Part shown: piece by piece, positions 50,067 to 54,860 of the stretch
Numbering within the stretch: position 1 is the first letter of the stretch
Layout of the letters: every line of letters begins with the position of its first letter
Origin: Flavobacteriaceae bacterium
GTDB lineage: Bacteria > Bacteroidota > Bacteroidia > Flavobacteriales > Flavobacteriaceae
Length of the DNA stretch: 54,860 nt
Assembly (NCBI GenBank): GCA_013001965.1
Contig: JABDLA010000035.1
Span: 1 to 54,860 of the forward strand
Direction: 5' to 3'
Notes under the pieces: model-generated
What the model was told of the DNA's origin: nothing
Seen by the model: the letters and a program-made list of their open reading frames with translations, nothing else
Database searches by the model: none
Translations under genes and position numbers: made by a program

Positions 50067-51368
50067 ATGAAAAACTTGAAATATATATTCGCTCTTTTGG
50101 TCTTTAGTTGTTCATTAGGATTTGCACAACAGACCCCTGCCCCAGCCCAAACCGAAGCCTTTACTATTGTTGGCGCCACTGCCCACATTGGTAATGGAGA
50201 GGTTGTTGAAAATTGCATCATCACTGTGGAAGATGGTAAGATCACTGCCTGTGTTGATGGCACGAAATCAAGAATTGCCCATATAGGCAAGGTCATTAAT
50301 GCCGAAGGCCAGCATGTATATCCGGGCTTTATCGCACCAAACAGTACCTTAGGCTTACAGGAAATCGGTGCCGTTCGGGCAACGAATGATACACGTGAAA
50401 TTGGATCTATGAATCCGCATATACGAAGTTTGATCGCCTATAACGCCGAATCCAAAATTGTGGAAAGCATGCGTCCAAATGGGGTTTTAATCGCCCAGGC
50501 AACACCTCGTGGTGGCTGGATCTCAGGAACCTCATCGATTGTTCAATTAGATGCATGGAACTGGGAAGACGCAGCTATAAAAGCCGACGATGGTATTCAT
50601 ATGAATTGGCCCAATACCTTTACGCGTGGCCGCTGGTGGCTTGGAGAACCTCCAGGAATGCGCCCTAACAAGAATTACGCTAAAAATGTTGGTGAAATTC
50701 AAATGTTCATAGCCGAAAGTAAGGCCTATTTAAATGGAGGCAAGGCCACTATGAATTTGCAATATGAAGCCATGAAGGGTCTTTTTGATGGCACACAAAA
50801 ATTATATGTCCGTGCGAGCAGTGAACAGGCGATTAGAGATGCCATTGATTTTTGTAGTGAAAACGGAATTTCTGATGTTGTCATTGTAGGTGGCTATGAA
50901 GCACATAAAGTATCCGATTTGCTTAAAGCGAAAAACATTCCTGTACTGGCTCAACGTGTTCATCGAACACCAAATAGTGACGACGATGACTATGATTATC
51001 CTTATAAACTCGCTAAGATTTTAGTCGATAAAGGAGTTTTGGTCGGACTAGAAAACAGTGGAGGCATGGAACGTGCAAACGCAAGGAATTTGCCGTTTCA
51101 GGCAGGTACAGTGGTCGCCCAGGGACTTGATAAAGAAGAAGCATTAAAGCTGATCACTTCAAATACAGCTAAGATCTTAGGTGTTGATGATCGCTTAGGC
51201 ACTTTGGAAGTTGGCAAAGATGCAACGCTATTTATCAGCAAAGGCGATGCGTTGGATATGCGCACCAATATTTTATCACATGCGTTTATCAGTGGCCGCG
51301 CCATTAGTTTGGAAAGCCATCAAACAACCTTGTGGAAACGTTATAACAAAAAGATAAACGGAAACTAA
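50067..51368 (+). CDS. Amidohydrolase-family secreted protein
   Basis: AFTIVGATAHIGNGEVVENCIITVEDGKITA...VYPGFIAPNSTLGLQEIGAV...; VDDRLGTLEVGKDATLFISKGDALDM. Confidence 0.9.
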   Translation: MKNLKYIFALLVFSCSLGFAQQTPAPAQTEAFTIVGATAHIGNGEVVENCIITVEDGKITACVDGTKSRIAHIGKVINAEGQHVYPGFIAPNSTLGLQEIGAVRATNDTREIGSMNPHIRSLIAYNAESKIVESMRPNGVLIAQATPRGGWISGTSSIVQLDAWNWEDAAIKADDGIHMNWPNTFTRGRWWLGEPPGMRPNKNYAKNVGEIQMFIAESKAYLNGGKATMNLQYEAMKGLFDGTQKLYVRASSEQAIRDAIDFCSENGISDVVIVGGYEAHKVSDLLKAKNIPVLAQRVHRTPNSDDDDYDYPYKLAKILVDKGVLVGLENSGGMERANARNLPFQAGTVVAQGLDKEEALKLITSNTAKILGVDDRLGTLEVGKDATLFISKGDALDMRTNILSHAFISGRAISLESHQTTLWKRYNKKINGN

Positions 51369-51376
51369 CATAAACC

Positions 51377-51474
51377 AAGTCATTTCGAAGGCGCACACGC
51401 CTGAGACCTCTTAGTATTCTACCACTAAACGGACTTAAGAGGTCTTATCTCCGGCCGGAGATTCGAAATGACTT
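51377..51474. repeat. Cruciform-type intergenic palindromic repeat
   Basis: Outer arms AAGTCATTTCGAA (51377-51389)/TTCGAAATGACTT (51462-51474), inner arms AGACCTCTTA (51404-51413)/TAAGAGGTCT (51436-51445), side palindrome ATCTCCGGCCGGAGAT (51447-51462), small hairpin AGGCG-CACA-CGCCT (51389-51402). Confidence 0.85.
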
Positions 51475-51616
51475 TTTTTGTTAGTTACATTTTCTACTCA
51501 GAATGACTTAAATGGGATCTAAATTTAAAAAAGAAAAGAAAATGCCGGATTGAAGTCGTTCCAACATTTTCTCTTCATAGCAATTTTAACTCAAGATAAT
51601 TAAGAGCAATATAAAA

Positions 51617-51644
51617 GAGGTAAAGCCCGACAAGAGTTTACCTT
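51617..51644 (-). terminator. Possible intrinsic terminator of the 51669-52466 gene
   Basis: GAGGTAAA...TTTACCTTTT hairpin (about 8 bp counting G-T); on the minus strand followed by a short T-rich run. Confidence 0.4.
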
Positions 51645-51668
51645 TTAATTTTACCGTTGCATTCAATT

Positions 51669-52466
51669 CTATTCTTTCGGAACTATGGTAGCGCCTTCAG
51701 CTATAGCGAACACAGCAGGATCGAATGCCTCTTCTGATAATTTTACATTAACAAATTTTACCTCGTTTCTGAAGGTCGTTGGCCGATTGTTTTCATACTT
51801 ATACCAATGCAAAGTTTCAGGTAATTGCACGCCATTGACAGTAGTCCAACTGTTATATTTTATAAAATGGAACTCCTTGCTCTTCTCTTTAGAAAAATAA
51901 GTTACTGTATAACCCAGCCAGGCCATTTGATTGGTGTCAGGATCGTAATACAGTATATATTCATCTTCCGGAGATTCCCCAATACCGGCTTCGTAGGAGA
52001 TCAAAATGCCGGGATAAGATTTTCCTTCAAAATTCAAAGGCTCAGCTTTCCCATAGTTGATCCCATCATCACCAAGAATAAACGGCATGGCATAGAAATA
52101 GAACATTAAATTGTAATAGAATCTTGGATTCGATTTAAACCCAACCGTGTCCTTTTCTTTTAACCAGACGTTCTCACCATCAAACCCGAGTTGATGGTGC
52201 TCACCGTCAATGATCGACTCCCGGCTTTTTAGATTCACCTTGTGTTTTTCATTTACTGTGGGTTTCTCAATTTCATAAGACAGTCCATGAAAGGTATTCC
52301 AGCTATCAATACCGCCATGTGTATCAAAAACTTTGGTGATCTCCTCCGGGTAAATGGAAGTGGTAACATTTAGGGTTTCATCCTGATAATTGGATTCTTT
52401 TTTTTCTTCTTTGCAGGCCAGTATTAACAGGCTAATAAAAACGAAGGAAAGTAATTTTTTCATCAA
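51669..52466 (-). CDS. DUF6503-like lipoprotein
   Basis: Lipobox LLILAC; 'VFDTHGGIDSWNTFHGLSYEIEKP...SRESIIDGEHHQLGFDGENVWLKEK' outer-membrane lipoprotein style. Confidence 0.75.
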   Translation of the reverse strand: MMKKLLSFVFISLLILACKEEKKESNYQDETLNVTTSIYPEEITKVFDTHGGIDSWNTFHGLSYEIEKPTVNEKHKVNLKSRESIIDGEHHQLGFDGENVWLKEKDTVGFKSNPRFYYNLMFYFYAMPFILGDDGINYGKAEPLNFEGKSYPGILISYEAGIGESPEDEYILYYDPDTNQMAWLGYTVTYFSKEKSKEFHFIKYNSWTTVNGVQLPETLHWYKYENNRPTTFRNEVKFVNVKLSEEAFDPAVFAIAEGATIVPKE

Positions 52467-52537
52467 ATCGTTGTTTAGTGTTTGAGTTAGTCGGAAGTTA
52501 TTAAAGGTAATAACATTTTAGTTATTTTTACCGAACA

Positions 52538-53335
52538 ATGATCAAGAACATTTCCAGTTTACAAAATCCCTTAATCAGGCAACTGCTGTTATATAAGGAA
52601 AAGTCAAGGGCCCGTAGAAGAGCCGAGTTATTTCTAATTGAAGGACAACGGGAGATATCCTTAGCAATAAGGGGAGGCTACGAAATTGATCTGGCGCTTT
52701 TTAATCCGGAGATCTGCCCTGAAACTGAAGTAAAATCCCTGATCCCTGATGCCCAAGAATACATTTCAGTTTCATCAGAGGTCTACGGGCGACTGGCCTA
52801 TCGGGAAGGTACCCAAGGTGTTATAGCCATAGCAAAATTCAAGGATTTTAATTTGGCCGATCTCAAATTTGAAACTGAAAATCCACTTATTCTTGTTGCG
52901 GAGGCACCTGAAAAACCCGGCAATATTGGCGGCCTGCTACGAACTGCAGATGCAGCCAAACTGGATGCGGTTATCATTGCAAATCCAATAACGGACCTTT
53001 TTAATCCGAATATCATACGATCGAGTGTGGGTTGCGTCTTCACCAATCAGATCGCCATGGGAAGTACTAATGAGATCATTTCGTATTTAATAGAGAATAA
53101 CATCAACATCTATTGTGCTGCTTTGCAAGCTTCAGATCTATATACCACACAAGATTATGGCTCAGCTTCCGCGATTGTGGTTGGGACAGAATCAACCGGC
53201 TTGTCTGATGAATGGCTGGATAACTCAACTCAAAATATCAAAATCCCAATGGCGGGTGAAATAGATTCGATGAATGTTTCAGTTGCCGCAGGAATTCTTA
53301 TTTTTGAAGCGGTCCGACAAAGGAATTTTGATTAA
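52538..53335 (+). CDS. TrmH/SpoU-family RNA methyltransferase
   Basis: SLQNPLIRQLLLYKEKSRARRRAELFLIEGQREISLA; PEKPGNIGGLLRTADAAKLDAVII; RSSVGCVFTNQIA; VVGTESTGLSDEW; IPMAGEIDSMNVSVAAGILIFEAVRQR. Confidence 0.96.
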   Translation: MIKNISSLQNPLIRQLLLYKEKSRARRRAELFLIEGQREISLAIRGGYEIDLALFNPEICPETEVKSLIPDAQEYISVSSEVYGRLAYREGTQGVIAIAKFKDFNLADLKFETENPLILVAEAPEKPGNIGGLLRTADAAKLDAVIIANPITDLFNPNIIRSSVGCVFTNQIAMGSTNEIISYLIENNINIYCAALQASDLYTTQDYGSASAIVVGTESTGLSDEWLDNSTQNIKIPMAGEIDSMNVSVAAGILIFEAVRQRNFD

Positions 53336-53360
53336 TAATTATTAATTAACGATTAGTAAT
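53336..53360. repeat. Left flank of imperfect inverted repeat around the four-helix-bundle ORF
   Basis: TAATTATTAATTAACGATTAGTAAT shares TTATTAATTA...ATTAGTAAT with the reverse complement of 53717-53747. Confidence 0.6.
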
Positions 53361-53367
53361 ATACCTG

Positions 53368-53712
53368 ATGAAAGAGAATATCATAGCAACTAAAACATAT
53401 GCATTCTCAGTTAGCGTGGTTGAATTAAGTAAACGATTAATTTCTAAAAATGAATTTGTTCTTTCTAAACAATTATTGAAATCTGGCACATCAATTGGTG
53501 CGAATGTTGAGGAAGCTATTGGAGGAATATCCAAAAGGGATTTTCGGGCAAAAATGTCAATTTCATATAAAGAAGCAAGAGAAACTCACTACTGGCTACG
53601 ATTATTAAAAGATACTGACTATATTTCCCAAAACGAATTTAATGACTATGAAAAAGAATTGTCAAGCATTCTCAAAATATTATATAAGATTATTGAATCA
53701 TCTAAAGAGTAA
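53368..53712 (+). CDS. Four helix bundle protein (23S rRNA intervening-sequence protein family)
   Basis: AFSVSVVELSKRLISKNEFVLSKQLLKSGTSIGANVEEAIGGISKRDFRAKMSISYKEARETHYWLRLLKDTDYI is diagnostic of the family. Confidence 0.95.
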   Translation: MKENIIATKTYAFSVSVVELSKRLISKNEFVLSKQLLKSGTSIGANVEEAIGGISKRDFRAKMSISYKEARETHYWLRLLKDTDYISQNEFNDYEKELSSILKILYKIIESSKE

Positions 53713-53716
53713 TTTT

Positions 53717-53747
53717 TCATTACTAATTATTCATTACTAATTAATAA
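53717..53747. repeat. Right flank: tandem TCATTACTAATTA repeat, inverted relative to the left flank
   Basis: TCATTACTAATTA at 53717-53729 and again at 53731-53743, immediately before the M48 ATG. Confidence 0.7.
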
Positions 53748-54860
53748 ATGACAGCGACCATCTTATTTTATATAATCATTGCCATCCTGGTCATTAATTT
53801 TATTGTTGATAAAATCCTTGATGCCCTAAATGCCAAACATTATAAGGATAAATTACCACTGGAATTGCAGGATGTTTATGACGAAGCTGAATACAAAAAA
53901 TCTCAAGCATATAAATCAACCAACTATAGATTTAGGATTATTACCTCTAGTTTTTCGCTGATTCTAACATTGGCATTTCTGATCTTCGACGGTTTTGAAT
54001 ATGTCGATAATATTGCGCGCTCCTACTCTGATCATCCTGTCATCATCGCGCTTATATTCTTTGGGATCATTATGCTTGGAAGTGATCTCATTTCAACACC
54101 CTTTTCATACTATAGCACCTTTGTCATTGAAGAAAAATTTGGTTTTAATAAAACCACAAAAAAAACATTCCTGCTGGATAAGCTCAAAGGCTGGATCATG
54201 CTGGCTATTCTTGGCGGTGGACTCCTGGCATTAATCATCTGGTTCTATCAGGTCACAGGGGAAAATTTCTGGCTCTATACATGGGGACTTGTCATCATAT
54301 TTACCGTCTTTATGAATATGTTCTATTCCAGGCTCATCGTTCCTATATTCAATAAACAAACCCCCTTGGAAATGGGTGAACTACGGGATAAGATCTCTAA
54401 TTATGCGCAGACAGTCGGGTTTAAACTGAACAAGATCTTTGTCATTGACGGGTCAAAACGCAGTACAAAAGCCAACGCCTATTTCTCAGGCTTTGGAAGT
54501 GAAAAAAGAGTAACCCTTTATGATACCTTGATCAATGACCTTGAGGACGAAGAGATCGTTGCCGTGCTGGCTCATGAAGTTGGCCATTATAAAAGAAAGC
54601 ATATCATCTTTAATTTGATCTCATCCATAGTGTTAACCGGGTTGACCCTCTTTATCCTGTCCTTATTCATTTCGAAACCTGTACTGTCGCTGGCCTTGGG
54701 TGTTGCGATCCCAAGTTTTCATATTGGCCTTGTAGCCTTCGGAATTTTATATAGTCCCTTCTCTGAAATTACCGGCTTGATCATGAATTTATTTTCAAGA
54801 AAATTTGAATACCAGGCCGATAATTATGCCAAATCCACCTATAAAGCCGAGCCGCTTATC
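53748..54860 (+). CDS. M48 (Ste24/CAAX prenyl protease-like) metallopeptidase, 3'-truncated by window
   Basis: MTATILFYIIIAILVINFIVDKILDALNAKHYKDKLP...; VIDGSKRSTKANAYFSGFGSEKRVTLYDTLINDL; zinc motif VLAHEVGHYKRKH. Open to the window end, hence missing from the ORF track. Confidence 0.95.
   Translation, partial: MTATILFYIIIAILVINFIVDKILDALNAKHYKDKLPLELQDVYDEAEYKKSQAYKSTNYRFRIITSSFSLILTLAFLIFDGFEYVDNIARSYSDHPVIIALIFFGIIMLGSDLISTPFSYYSTFVIEEKFGFNKTTKKTFLLDKLKGWIMLAILGGGLLALIIWFYQVTGENFWLYTWGLVIIFTVFMNMFYSRLIVPIFNKQTPLEMGELRDKISNYAQTVGFKLNKIFVIDGSKRSTKANAYFSGFGSEKRVTLYDTLINDLEDEEIVAVLAHEVGHYKRKHIIFNLISSIVLTGLTLFILSLFISKPVLSLALGVAIPSFHIGLVAFGILYSPFSEITGLIMNLFSRKFEYQADNYAKSTYKAEPLI

Noticed and set aside
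53995-54234. 79-aa forward ORF near the window end
   Set aside because: Out of frame within the M48 peptidase gene, which is clearly the real coding frame.

Overview
This 54.9-kb window looks like a chromosomal segment of a Flavobacteriaceae-like Bacteroidota genome. Supporting signs are GldI, T9SS sorting domains, TAnnTTTG-type promoters, paired DUF2807 genes and a fused cyclophilin-FKBP. Most of it is conserved core gene content: DUF4129/DUF4350/MoxR/DUF58, OxyR, a PadR-PspC-DUF2807 cluster, TrxB, Udk-DivIC-methylmalonyl-CoA mutase, ParAB-DapB-LepB-WbqC, tandem rhomboids, MutL, RibH, RecF, a cold-shock protein, Ndk, PhoD-like, NrnA-like, GldI, PepD, amidohydrolases, TrmH, and an M48 protease cut off by the window end. 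I saw no CRISPR array, rRNA, prophage, transposase or recognisable defence island. The non-ordinary content is small palindromic or cassette-like structures at gene junctions. (1) At 16357-16829 (minus strand), a Bacteroidota-type promoter is followed by a decayed tRNA-Pro copy carrying three ACGC/GCGT-core hairpins. Next comes an 82-aa GIY-YIG ORF whose stop codon lies inside an intact tRNA-Pro(UGG). The ORF is thus bracketed by direct tRNA-Pro copies, and this is the best candidate for an under-described system. (2) At 53336-53747, a four-helix-bundle (23S-IVP-like) ORF is flanked by AT-rich imperfect inverted repeats and fills exactly the gap between two genes. (3) At 51377-51474 there is a cruciform-type intergenic repeat. 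Also flagged are a MutL with degenerate endonuclease motifs, amidohydrolase modules lacking the HxH metal motif, and a lipoprotein of unknown function between the two methylmalonyl-CoA mutase subunits. All calls come from reading the sequence; no database searches were run.
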